Source: UBA6136 sp044350805 (lineage in GTDB: Bacteria; Pseudomonadota; Gammaproteobacteria; Methylococcales; Methylococcaceae). From it: DNA of 64,000 bases. Shown here piece after piece: positions 15,719 through 23,826 of this stretch. Below the pieces are notes generated by a model. That model was not told the DNA's origin. It made no database searches and saw nothing but the letters and a program-made list of their open reading frames with translations. The stretch spans positions 1-64,000 of the forward strand of contig JBILGU010000014.1 of assembly GCA_044350805.1 (NCBI GenBank). Direction: 5' to 3'. How positions within the stretch are numbered: the first letter of the stretch is position 1; each line of letters opens with the position of its first letter. Both the position numbers and the translations under genes were made by a program.

Positions 15719-16549
15719 ATGCGCCTCGCTTTCACCAAAATGCAGGGGCTTGGCAACGATTTCATTGTCATCGATGCGGTCCGTCAGGCGGTGACACTGG
15801 AACCGGAGCGAATTCGCCGGCTGGCCGACCGCCATTTCGGCATCGGCTGCGATCAGGTGCTGGTGGTCGAGCCTGCCCAGGGACCCAACGCCGATTTTCG
15901 TTATCGAATCTTCAATGCGGATGGCTCGGAAGTGGCCCAGTGCGGCAATGGCGCGCGCTGCTTTGCCCGCTTCGTGAAAGAGAAAGGCTTGTCCGATCAC
16001 GACCGTATTTGGGTTGAGACCCGGGCTGGCGCATTGGTTCTTCACCTGGTTGCCGGCGACGAGGTGTTGGTTGATATGGGCATTCCCCGCCATGCACCCG
16101 ATCAAATTCCGTTGAATGCGGAAGTGGAAGCGGATCGCTACGTGCTGGATCTCGAGGGCGAGCGGGTCGAATTTTCTGCAGTTTCGATGGGGAACCCGCA
16201 TGCGGTGCTTCAGGTTGCAAGCACCGCGAAGGCACCCGTTGAAAGCTTGGGACCGATTCTGGAATCCCATCCCCTGTTTCCTGAGCGTGTGAACGTCGGA
16301 TTTCTCGAAGTGGTGAATCGCCATCAGGCGCGTCTTCGGGTCTATGAGCGAGGTTCGGGTGAAACCCTGGCCTGTGGCAGCGGCGCTTGCGCTGCGGCGG
16401 TGGTAGGCATAGAACAGGGTCTTCTTGAGAGTCCCGTGGATGTTGAATTGCCCGGCGGCCACTTGACCATCAACTGGCAAGGCCGGGGTTTTCCTGTGAT
16501 GATGCAGGGGCCCGCGGTCACCGTTTTTGAGGGAGAGATTGAACTGTGA
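15719..16549 (+). CDS. dapF: DapF, diaminopimelate epimerase
   Basis: 276 residues. Interconverts LL- and meso-diaminopimelate, supplying both lysine synthesis and peptidoglycan. The catalytic cysteine pair is Cys75 (CGNGARC) and Cys219 (ACGSGAC). It starts 3 bases after the lysA stop, and the downstream DUF484 gene starts inside its stop codon, so the operon is tightly coupled. Confidence 0.96.
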   Translation: MRLAFTKMQGLGNDFIVIDAVRQAVTLEPERIRRLADRHFGIGCDQVLVVEPAQGPNADFRYRIFNADGSEVAQCGNGARCFARFVKEKGLSDHDRIWVETRAGALVLHLVAGDEVLVDMGIPRHAPDQIPLNAEVEADRYVLDLEGERVEFSAVSMGNPHAVLQVASTAKAPVESLGPILESHPLFPERVNVGFLEVVNRHQARLRVYERGSGETLACGSGACAAAVVGIEQGLLESPVDVELPGGHLTINWQGRGFPVMMQGPAVTVFEGEIEL

Positions 16550-17247
16550 GTGCACAAGATCCTTGCCTGAGTGCTGAAGAATCCAGTGATGCGGCTCAGG
16601 TGGCAGCCTACCTTTCCAATCACCCGGATTTTTTCAAGGCCCATCTCTCTTTGCTCGAATCGATCCGGCTCCCCCACGACAGCGGGACCGCGGTGTCCCT
16701 GGTGGCCCGGCAGATTGATGTGCTGAGGGAGAAGAATGAACGGCTTTCAGAGCAGTTGGATGATCTGGTTCAGATCGCCCGTGAAAACGATGCGCTCTAT
16801 CAGCGGATTCACCAACTGACGCTGACCCTGCTCGATGCCAAAAGTCTTGAGGATGTCCTGGCCAGTCTCGATTGGGGATTGCATCAGTATTTCCAAGCTG
16901 ATTTTGTCGTCGTGCGGCTTCTTCATCCGGAGATTGAAAGCCCGGTGCTTCAGCTTTTCACAGCGCACGATCATCCCTCTCGCTCTTGGGCTGAAGAGAG
17001 GGCCGAGGCCGCACAGCCTCTGTGTGGTCAACCCGATCCCGCCCATGCAGCCTATCTTTTTGGGGATGCCGCGGATCAGGTGGGGTCCTATGCCGTCATC
17101 CGCCTCAATCATGCCGCGCTTCGAGGACTTTTCGCCATTGGTAGTCGGGACCCTGAGCGTTTTCGCGCCGACATGGGGTTTGTGTTTCTGGCGCAGATGA
17201 GTGAAATCCTCGCCAGTCGAATGGCCAGCCTCTTGTCTCAGGACTGA
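16546..17247 (+). CDS. DUF484 family protein
   Basis: 233 residues starting at a GTG that overlaps the dapF stop by 4 bases. The N-terminal half contains the family signature (VAAYLSNHPDFFKAHLSLLE), followed by a coiled-coil-like stretch (VLREKNERLSEQLDDLVQIA, about 60-80); the C-terminal half resembles a GAF fold. It occupies the conserved slot between dapF and xerC seen in Pseudomonas and relatives. The role is unknown; no catalytic motif is evident. Confidence 0.88.
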   Translation: MSAQDPCLSAEESSDAAQVAAYLSNHPDFFKAHLSLLESIRLPHDSGTAVSLVARQIDVLREKNERLSEQLDDLVQIARENDALYQRIHQLTLTLLDAKSLEDVLASLDWGLHQYFQADFVVVRLLHPEIESPVLQLFTAHDHPSRSWAEERAEAAQPLCGQPDPAHAAYLFGDAADQVGSYAVIRLNHAALRGLFAIGSRDPERFRADMGFVFLAQMSEILASRMASLLSQD

Positions 17248-17251
17248 GCGG

Positions 17252-18169
17252 ATGGAGCCAGAGGCGCTCGATCATCTTAAGACCTACCTGGAACGCCTTC
17301 GGGTCCAGCAACGCCTCTCTCCGCAAACGCTTTTGGCCTATCGGCGAGATCTTGGCCAACTGCAGCAGTTTTTGACACAGCACGAGATGGCCGAATGGGG
17401 TCAGGTCGACCCCAGGATCCTTCGAGCCTACGTGGCTGACCGGCATCGGCAGGGTCTCGGGAGCCGAAGTCTGCAGCGCGAACTCTCGGCGATACGAGGA
17501 TTTTTCGATGCCCTGATTCGCATGGGCGTCATGACGCAAAATCCGGCTCAAGGCATTCGGGCCCCGAAGGCCGCCAAGTCGTTGCCGGATGTCTTGGACG
17601 TGGATGCCATGGTGGGCCTTTTGACGGCGCCGCCAGAAGATCCCCAGGAAGTCCGCGATCTTGCCATGTGGGAGCTTTTTTACTCCTCTGGCCTTCGGCT
17701 CTCGGAATTGGTGGCGCTGGATCTTCAGGATCTGGATTTTCGTGAAAGCAGCCTGGTGGTACGAGAAGGTAAGGGGCAAAAGACCCGGCATTTGCCGATC
17801 GGTCGCTGTGCTCGGGAGGCACTGGAAAATTGGCTGACGGTTCGTGCAACCTGGCCGGGCGCTGAACTGACGGCAGTTTTTACCAGCCGGAGGGGGCTTA
17901 GGATCTCCCCTCGGAGTGTCCAGTCCCGCCTGACCCGCTGGCAACTCAAGCAAGGGGGAGCAACCGCCGTCCACCCCCATATGCTCCGGCATTCCTTTGC
18001 CAGCCACCTGCTCGAATCCAGCGGCGATCTTCGGGCGGTTCAGGAGCTACTCGGTCATGCCAACCTGAGCACGACCCAAGTCTATACCCATCTCGATTAT
18101 CAGCACCTCGCAAAAGTTTACGATCAGGCCCATCCGCGGGCAAAGCGGAAGGGGAATGCTGATCGCTGA
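17252..18169 (+). CDS. xerC: XerC, site-specific tyrosine recombinase
   Basis: 305 residues from the ATG at 17252, 4 bases after the DUF484 stop. XerC with XerD resolves chromosome dimers at the dif site at cell division. The catalytic set is complete: Arg149 (SGLRLSEL), Lys174 (GKGQK), His243 and Arg246 (HPHMLRH), His269 (GHANLS) and Tyr278 (TQVYTHLD). An N-terminal core-binding SAM-like domain covers about residues 1-100. It is the chromosomal housekeeping type rather than a phage or integron integrase, as the operon position shows. Confidence 0.95.
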   Translation: MEPEALDHLKTYLERLRVQQRLSPQTLLAYRRDLGQLQQFLTQHEMAEWGQVDPRILRAYVADRHRQGLGSRSLQRELSAIRGFFDALIRMGVMTQNPAQGIRAPKAAKSLPDVLDVDAMVGLLTAPPEDPQEVRDLAMWELFYSSGLRLSELVALDLQDLDFRESSLVVREGKGQKTRHLPIGRCAREALENWLTVRATWPGAELTAVFTSRRGLRISPRSVQSRLTRWQLKQGGATAVHPHMLRHSFASHLLESSGDLRAVQELLGHANLSTTQVYTHLDYQHLAKVYDQAHPRAKRKGNADR

Positions 18170-18250
18170 GCATCCTTTGCAGGGGAGGCAGGGACGTCAG
18201 GAGGGGTGTGTTGTATACTCAGAGGCTGATGCCCAGTCTAGGACAACCGC

Positions 18251-19279
18251 ATGTCAGAACCTGAAGAGAGCGAGATCGAAACGGCCGAAAAGGCCCCCCG
18301 TAAGAGCAAGTCGGGTTTACGTGACATTAGCCAGAAGCCGGGTTTCCGTAAGTTCGGGACGGGTGTGCTGTTGATCGCTTTGGGCATGTATGGCCTGGCC
18401 CTCTATTGGAGCCAGGAGCCCAAACCCTTCGACGTGGTTGAGGAAGGGGCACATGCAGCCCATGTGGAAAATCCGAAGGAAATGCCACTGGGTTACACCT
18501 ATTCAACGACGCTGATTGAGATTTCGCATACGCTGCTGCATAAGCCGGGTGGTTTTCTCTCGAACGACGTTTTTCCGCCGAGCGTCTTTCTCGACAATAT
18601 CCCGAACTGGGAGCTGGGCGCGCTGATTGCGCTGCGTGATGCCACCACCCAGCTGCGTAATAACATTGCGCGCTCACAGACCCAGTCCCAGGAAGATCCG
18701 GATTTGGCGAAAGGCGAGCCCTTCTTCTACTTCGACTACCGATCCTGGCAGTTGCCCTCATCGGAATCCGAGTATGAAAAGGGGATTGAATCACTCGAAG
18801 CCTATCGTGAGCGCCTGAGAAAACGCGGGGCGAATTTCTATGCGCGTGCCGACAACCTTCGCCAGTATCTCGAAGTCCTTGAAAAGCGTCTGGGTGACTA
18901 CTCGAACAGACTGAGCGCCAGCACCGCTGACCGAGTGAACGATGAGACGGAGGAGCGGCATGCTGACATGGAACGCACCCCTTGGCTCAAACTAGACGAC
19001 CGATTCTTCGAGGCGCGCGGCTACACGTGGGCGGCCATGCTGGTCCTCAAATCGATCGAATGGGACTTTAGGGACATTCTGGGTAACAAAACGGCACAGG
19101 TCTCACTCCAGCACATCGTGCGGGAACTGGAAAACTGTCAGGAAAGTTATTTGAGCCCCGTGATTCTCAACGGCAGTGGGTTCGGTCTTTTTGCCAACTA
19201 CTCGTTGACTCTGGCCAATTACATCGCCCGCGCCAACGCGGCAACCATCGATTTGAGAAGTCTTCTCGAACGGGGTTGA
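18251..19279 (+). CDS. DUF2333 family membrane-anchored protein
   Basis: 342 residues with a charged cytoplasmic N terminus (EPEESEIETAEKAPRKSK), one membrane helix at about 38-54 (GVLLIALGMYGLALYW) and a large periplasmic domain with helical, charged segments (EYEKGIESLEAYRERLRKR). It matches the DUF2333 family of Gammaproteobacteria, whose function is not known. An extended -10-like TTGTATACT lies about 36 bases upstream, and a strong terminator follows, so it is probably transcribed alone after xerC. Confidence 0.85.
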   Translation: MSEPEESEIETAEKAPRKSKSGLRDISQKPGFRKFGTGVLLIALGMYGLALYWSQEPKPFDVVEEGAHAAHVENPKEMPLGYTYSTTLIEISHTLLHKPGGFLSNDVFPPSVFLDNIPNWELGALIALRDATTQLRNNIARSQTQSQEDPDLAKGEPFFYFDYRSWQLPSSESEYEKGIESLEAYRERLRKRGANFYARADNLRQYLEVLEKRLGDYSNRLSASTADRVNDETEERHADMERTPWLKLDDRFFEARGYTWAAMLVLKSIEWDFRDILGNKTAQVSLQHIVRELENCQESYLSPVILNGSGFGLFANYSLTLANYIARANAATIDLRSLLERG

Positions 19280-19298
19280 TCGACGGCTCTGTGCACAC

Positions 19299-19325
19299 AA
19301 AAAAGGCGCCTCGGCGCCTTTTTTG
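19299..19325. terminator. Strong bidirectional intrinsic terminator
   Basis: AAAAAAGGCGCC followed by TC and GGCGCCTTTTTT. It closes the DUF2333 gene on the plus strand and rsgA on the minus strand. Confidence 0.93.
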
Positions 19326-19337
19326 TGTCTGTGGTGC

Positions 19338-20243
19338 CTATCTCAGGTGCATCTTGTCGATCAGTTTGAGGAATCGCTGGTAGCGTGCTTTGTGAATGGC
19401 GCCGGACGCAGCCGCTTCTCGCACGGCACATCCCATATCCTCTCGGTGCCGACAGTCATTGAAGCGACACTGATCGAGAAACGGTCGAAATTCAACATAA
19501 CCTGATGCCAGTTGTTCGGCATTCATCTCCGCCAGGCCGAACACGGCAACGCCGGGGCTGTCGATGAGGTCGCCTCCGTCGGGAAGATGATAGAGCATGG
19601 CCGCAGTGGTCGTATGACGACCCAGGCCTGCTTTCTCTGAGAGCTCCCGGGTTCTCAGGTTCTTGCCGGGAAGGAGCGCATTGGTCAGGGAGGATTTGCC
19701 GACCCCGGATTGTCCCGAAAGCATGCTGATTTTGCCCTTGAGAGCGGCCCGAAGTTGATCCAGCCCCTCTTCGGTCCGGGCGCTGACCGGATAACAGGCG
19801 TACCCCATCTCGCGGTAATGCGCCATTTCATAATCGAGTTGGGCGCGGTCCGTCAGGCGGTCAATCTTGTTGATGACGATGGCAAGATTGATCCCGCGGT
19901 GGGCTGCGGCGGCAGTGTATTGGTCCACCAAGAGCCAGTCCGGTTCAGGCTCCGGAGCTACAACCACCAGAACCTGATCCAGATTGGCAGCCACCGGCCG
20001 GACTCGGCCGGCATGTGCCGGTCGGGTCAGGACGCTTTTGCGCTCGAGAATGGATTCGACCCGGCCCAAGCCTTCCCCGGCCGCGATAAAGAGAACCCGA
20101 TCCCCGACCGCAATGGCGCCGACCTGGCGCCGGGTCTGACACAGGCGAATCTCGCCATGAGCATCCTCAACGGCCAAGGCTTGCCCCAGATGGCTTAGAA
20201 CCAGCCCCTCATGAGGGGTGTCCGGATCGCTCGAGGATGCCAT
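19338..20243 (-). CDS. rsgA: RsgA, small-subunit ribosome biogenesis GTPase
   Basis: 301 residues. A circularly permuted GTPase that acts late in 30S maturation. An N-terminal OB-fold (GQALAVEDAHGEIRLCQTRR) is followed by the permuted GTPase motifs: NKID (G4) before GQSGVGKSSL (G1) and DSPG (G3). The C-terminal zinc-binding region has CRFNDCRHREDMGC. Start chosen at 20243; length agrees with the family. In many relatives it is next to orn, and here only the Ste24-like gene separates the two. Confidence 0.95.
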   Translation of the reverse strand: MASSSDPDTPHEGLVLSHLGQALAVEDAHGEIRLCQTRRQVGAIAVGDRVLFIAAGEGLGRVESILERKSVLTRPAHAGRVRPVAANLDQVLVVVAPEPEPDWLLVDQYTAAAAHRGINLAIVINKIDRLTDRAQLDYEMAHYREMGYACYPVSARTEEGLDQLRAALKGKISMLSGQSGVGKSSLTNALLPGKNLRTRELSEKAGLGRHTTTAAMLYHLPDGGDLIDSPGVAVFGLAEMNAEQLASGYVEFRPFLDQCRFNDCRHREDMGCAVREAAASGAIHKARYQRFLKLIDKMHLR

Positions 20244-20267
20244 CTTGGGGATCGGATGCTGACGGAT

Positions 20268-21509
20268 TTATCTTGCGCGGTTGAGATGATCGATGCGAAT
20301 GGCCGCCGGAGGATGGCTATAGTGGAATGCCGCATACAGGGGATCTGGCGTCAGCGTGCTGGCATTCTCCCGATAAAGTTTGACCAGTGCGCTGACCAGA
20401 TGGCGCGCCTCGGTGTGCGATGAGGCGAAGTCATCGGCTTCAAACTCGAAACGCCTTTGAAAGGCCGCCATCAGGGGCTTGAGAAAGACGGTAAAGACCG
20501 GTGCCGTCAGCATGAAAAGGAGGAGGGCAGGTGCGGCCCCTGGCGTGGGTACACCGAGTCCTTCAAAGAACCAGGGCTCCTGGCTCACCCAGCCGAGAAC
20601 GGCAAAGCCGATCAGGCTCAAAAGGGAACTGGTCATCAACATCTTGATGACATGACGGCATTTGAAGTGGCCGAGCTCATGGGCCAAAACAGCTTCCAGT
20701 TCGTCATGCTCGAGGGAGTCGACCAGGGTGTCAAAAAAAACGATTCGCTTGCTGGCGCCGACACCGGTGAAATAGGCGTTTCCGTGACCGGAGCGCTTTG
20801 AGCCATCCATGACGAAAATCCCCTTGCTCTGGAAGCCGCAACGATCAAGCAGGGATTCGATTCGGGACCTGAGTTCAGGATCGGGTAGGGGAGTGAATTT
20901 GTTGAAAAGAGGGGCGATCAGGGTGGGATAGGCCCAGCTCATGAGGATTGAAAAACTGATCAGGATGCTCCAGGCCAAAAGCCACCAATAGGCGCCGGTA
21001 CTTTCCATGACCCAAAGGATCAGCGCAATCAGGGGTGCGCCCATGACAAAGCTGAGCAGCGTCTGAAGGACAAGGTCCTTCAAAAATTGCGGCACCTGGG
21101 TCTTGTTGAATCCGTAGCGTTCCTCGATGACGAAGGTTTGGTAGAAGCTGATGGGCAGTTCAATTAGCTGGGCGACCAGAAGAGTGGTCAGGATCATGCC
21201 CACACCCTTGGCGATAGGACCCAGTTCGAATCCTTCCCAGAGCCCCTGGATCCAGGCAATTCCGCCTCCCAGGGTGAAAACGAGCAGGACCCCTACGCCC
21301 AAAATGCGGTCAAAGTCCGCCAGTCGCGCCTTATCAACCGTATAGTCGGCCGCTTTCTGGTGTGCCTCGTGGGTGATGCTTTCCTGAAAAGCGGAAGGGA
21401 CTTTATTTCGGTTGAGAAGGACATGCTGGACGTGTCGGCGCGACAGCCAAAACTCGACCAGAAAGGACACGGCTAGGGCGATCAGAAACAAAACAGTAAA
21501 ATCATTCAT
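20268..21509 (-). CDS. M48 family (Ste24/CAAX protease-like) integral membrane metalloprotease
   Basis: 413 residues from the ATG at 21509; an upstream in-frame ATG at 21548 adds 13 residues of no clear meaning. The zinc motif HExxH is in VLAHELGHFKCRHV, with the third ligand Glu probably in FEFEADDFA. An N-terminal Ste24-type membrane region and further helices around the catalytic part are evident (several long hydrophobic stretches). Bacterial Ste24-like proteases take part in membrane-protein quality control; the substrates of this branch are unknown. It is divergent from orn across a 94-base gap. Confidence 0.9.
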   Translation of the reverse strand: MNDFTVLFLIALAVSFLVEFWLSRRHVQHVLLNRNKVPSAFQESITHEAHQKAADYTVDKARLADFDRILGVGVLLVFTLGGGIAWIQGLWEGFELGPIAKGVGMILTTLLVAQLIELPISFYQTFVIEERYGFNKTQVPQFLKDLVLQTLLSFVMGAPLIALILWVMESTGAYWWLLAWSILISFSILMSWAYPTLIAPLFNKFTPLPDPELRSRIESLLDRCGFQSKGIFVMDGSKRSGHGNAYFTGVGASKRIVFFDTLVDSLEHDELEAVLAHELGHFKCRHVIKMLMTSSLLSLIGFAVLGWVSQEPWFFEGLGVPTPGAAPALLLFMLTAPVFTVFLKPLMAAFQRRFEFEADDFASSHTEARHLVSALVKLYRENASTLTPDPLYAAFHYSHPPAAIRIDHLNRAR

Positions 21510-21603
21510 CGTTTTCTTTTCCCGGCACAGGGTGCCTTTTTGTGTCATCCGGGCCCCCTTGAGGGGAGCACCGGTCTTGTTCTACCTACTGTGACTCTAA
21601 ATC

Positions 21604-22149
21604 ATGCCCCTAAATTCCCGAAACCTGATCTGGATCGATCTTGAAATGACCGGACTCAACCCTTTGACGGACGTCATCCTCGAGATTGCGACCCTCGTCA
21701 CGGATGCTGACCTCCATATCCTCGCGGAGGGGCCTGAGTTGGCGATCCATCAGCCAAAGGCCGCTCTGGACGCCATGGATGAGTGGAATCAGACGCATCA
21801 TGGTCGGTCAGGACTGATCGATCGGGTGCTTTCCAGCACCGTTTCGATTGAGGACGCCGAGCAACAAACAATCACTTTCCTGAAGGATTGGGTTCCAGAA
21901 GGGGTCTCCCCCATTTGTGGCAACAGTATCTGTCAGGATCGCCGTTTCTTGGCTCAGGGGATGCCCCGGCTGGAAAAATATTTCCACTACCGCAATCTCG
22001 ATGTCTCGACCCTCAAGGAACTGACCGCCCGATGGGCTCCGGAAATCGCTCAAGGGGTTCAAAAGACCGGGCGTCACCGAGCGTTGGATGATATCCGGGA
22101 ATCCATCGAGGAACTGCGCTACTACCGTCAGCACATCCTCAAGATCTAG
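21604..22149 (+). CDS. orn: Orn, oligoribonuclease
   Basis: 181 residues. A 3'-5' exonuclease that degrades the last dinucleotides of RNA decay and of c-di-GMP breakdown (pGpG). DEDDh-family residues: WIDLEMTGL carries Asp11 and Glu13, DRRFLAQGMP the third acidic residue, and HRALDDI the His and final Asp. Essential in many Gammaproteobacteria. Confidence 0.96.
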   Translation: MPLNSRNLIWIDLEMTGLNPLTDVILEIATLVTDADLHILAEGPELAIHQPKAALDAMDEWNQTHHGRSGLIDRVLSSTVSIEDAEQQTITFLKDWVPEGVSPICGNSICQDRRFLAQGMPRLEKYFHYRNLDVSTLKELTARWAPEIAQGVQKTGRHRALDDIRESIEELRYYRQHILKI

Positions 22150-22162
22150 GGGTCTCCCGTCC

Positions 22163-22351
22163 TTAAAGTCCCGCGATAATTGCAATCAGCAAAAGCAGCA
22201 TCACGACCCCGATGGTCACAAACATGGTGAACCAACTCCAGCCGGAGGTTTCCCTCTCGACGGGTTCTACGCTGTCGTGAATCGGGGTTCCGCAATTGCT
22301 GCAGATCACCGCTTTATCCTTAACTTCATGTCCACAGTGGCGGCAGTACAT
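22163..22351 (-). CDS. Zinc-ribbon plus single-membrane-helix small protein
   Basis: 62 residues. An N-terminal zinc ribbon has two CxxC pairs (CRHC at 3-6 and CSNC at 17-20), followed by a linker and a hydrophobic helix (FVTIGVVMLLLLIAIIAGL) reaching the C terminus. The orientation predicts a cytoplasmic ribbon anchored in the membrane. Convergent with orn, divergent from the RiPP precursor gene. The function is unknown. Confidence 0.75.
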   Translation of the reverse strand: MYCRHCGHEVKDKAVICSNCGTPIHDSVEPVERETSGWSWFTMFVTIGVVMLLLLIAIIAGL

Positions 22352-22379
22352 CAGTAGCCTCTTCGGGTTCAGGTTTTGC

Positions 22380-22469
22380 CGACGTTCGGCGTCCAGGTCC
22401 TATTGCCCGAAGAGCATAGCGGAAGCCGTGAACGGTTTCCATTTTGGATGGTCGAAACGCGACGTTCGG
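22380..22469. promoter_or_regulatory. Two copies of a semi-palindromic operator-like motif in the divergent region
   Basis: CGACGTTCGG occurs at 22380-22389 and again at 22460-22469, 80 bases apart (about 7.6 helix turns). The first copy extends to CCGACGTTCGG, a palindrome. Both lie in the 257-base region between the zinc-ribbon gene and the precursor gene. A weak promoter-like TTGGAG-16-TATGTG follows at 22486-22513. Regulatory meaning is inferred only. Confidence 0.4.
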
Positions 22470-22608
22470 TCTGGGTTCACAGTTATTGGAGACAGCCTAG
22501 CTGCCATTATGTGAGAATGGCGCGTCTTTTGTGCTGTGAGGATTCCTGAGAGGGGTTCCGACCCAAGCACCGCACAAAATTTGTCCACATCAAAGAGAGA
22601 GTCACAAG

Positions 22609-22947
22609 ATGAATAAGACCACGATGACGACCCTGATTGGTGCCGCTGTAGCATCTACGCTGGCCGGATCTGCCCAGGCTTCGGAAAATCCCTTTGCCCT
22701 TAAGGAACTCGCCAGCGGTTACGTCCAGCTGGCCGAAGCCGGCAAGGACGGCAAAGAAATGGTTTGTGGCGAAGGCAAGTGCGGTGGCGCCAAGATGAAT
22801 TCTGGCAGCATGAACTGCGGAGCCATGATGCAGAAGGCTCCGGCAGAGCCCCAGAAGGCGATGGAAGGCAAGTGCGCCGGGATGAACATGGGCGGACAGG
22901 CACCGGCAGCTCCTGCGGCCCCGGCTGCGCCTCAGCAGGCTAAGTAA
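22609..22947 (+). CDS. hvfA: HvfA-like RiPP metallophore precursor (secreted, Cys/Met-rich)
   Basis: 112 residues. A Sec-type signal peptide ends at about residue 24 (GSAQA); the region NPFALKELASGYVQLAE (27-43) matches the conserved stretch of HvfA-type precursors. The core has four cysteines: Cys53 and Cys58 (VCGEGKCGG), Cys70 (MNCGAMM) and Cys89 (MEGKCAG). Two EGKC motifs at 55-58 and 86-89 are the usual substrate sites for DUF692 (MNIO) enzymes. In known HvfA/bufferin systems the enzyme converts such Cys residues into oxazolone/thioamide or thiooxazole groups that bind copper. This one also has a Met-rich middle (62-94) and an Ala/Pro tail (98-110), which is less usual. It is followed by hvfB and hvfC. 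Class is well supported; the modification itself is inferred. Confidence 0.85.
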   Translation: MNKTTMTTLIGAAVASTLAGSAQASENPFALKELASGYVQLAEAGKDGKEMVCGEGKCGGAKMNSGSMNCGAMMQKAPAEPQKAMEGKCAGMNMGGQAPAAPAAPAAPQQAK

Positions 22948-22974
22948 GCCGCTCTCGGATTGCCCGTTCGGCCC

Positions 22975-23826
22975 ATGACATCCGGTCACTCCCGGCACCT
23001 TCAGGGTGTCGGGCTTGGGCTCAGGCGAGTCCATCTGGATGATTTTGCCGAGCGGGAATCCCTCCCGGTCGATTTCCTTGAAATCGCGCCGGAAAATTGG
23101 ATGCGGGTGGGCGGCCGACTGGGTCGCCTCTTTCGACATCTGACAGAGCGATATCCCTTTGTCGCTCATGGTCTTTCCCTCTCCCTCGGAAGCCAAGATC
23201 CCCTGGATATCGGCTTCATCACTGAACTTCGCGCATTTATCGAGCATCACGGCATCCTGGGATACAGCGAGCACTTGAGCTACTGCAGCGACCAGGGCCA
23301 TCTCTATGACTTGATGCCGATTCCTTTTACCGAAGAGGCCATCCAGCATGTGGCCCGTCGAATTCGGACGACCCAGGACATTTTGGGGCGCAGGATTGCC
23401 ATCGAAAATGTGTCCTACTATGCGGCGCCGGGTCAACTCATGGACGAAGCTGAATTCATCCGAGGAGTGCTTGAAGAAGCCGACTGTGGCCTCCTTCTGG
23501 ACGTCAACAATGTCTATGTCAACAGCATCAATCATCGCTATGACGCCCAAAAATTCTTGGCCGGGATGCCGGTCGAGCGAATTGTGGGGCTTCATGTTGC
23601 GGGGCACTACGTTGAGTCCGAGGATCTGCTCATCGATACCCACGGCGCTCCCTTGGTCGATCCGGTCTGGACCTTGCTGGATGAGGTTTACAGTGCCATG
23701 GGTCTTTTCCCGACCTTGCTTGAGCGTGACTTCAATCTTCCACCTTTGGACGAGTTGTTGCTCGAGGTGACCTCCATCCGCAAGGTGCAGATGCGGCATA
23801 CGCTGTCTGAGAAGCAGGCCTCATGA
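22975..23826 (+). CDS. hvfB: HvfB-like DUF692 (MNIO) RiPP-modifying enzyme
   Basis: 283 residues from the ATG at 22975; a TTG at 22960 would add 5 residues. DUF692 proteins are TIM-barrel, multinuclear iron-dependent oxidases that modify cysteines of RiPP precursors. Conserved metal-ligand-type segments are visible: VDFLEIAPENWM, VAHGLSLSLG, GYSEHLSYC, AIENVSYY, LLDVNNVYVN, GLHVAGHY and LIDTHG. It lies between the precursor and the DUF2063 gene, the standard HvfABC/BufABC order, so it most likely acts on the upstream gene product with HvfC. Confidence 0.93.
   Translation: MTSGHSRHLQGVGLGLRRVHLDDFAERESLPVDFLEIAPENWMRVGGRLGRLFRHLTERYPFVAHGLSLSLGSQDPLDIGFITELRAFIEHHGILGYSEHLSYCSDQGHLYDLMPIPFTEEAIQHVARRIRTTQDILGRRIAIENVSYYAAPGQLMDEAEFIRGVLEEADCGLLLDVNNVYVNSINHRYDAQKFLAGMPVERIVGLHVAGHYVESEDLLIDTHGAPLVDPVWTLLDEVYSAMGLFPTLLERDFNLPPLDELLLEVTSIRKVQMRHTLSEKQAS

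Noticed and set aside
22507..23799. 430-codon open frame on the minus strand
   Set aside because: Lies opposite hvfA and hvfB; its translation has no family character while the plus-strand frames match known families.
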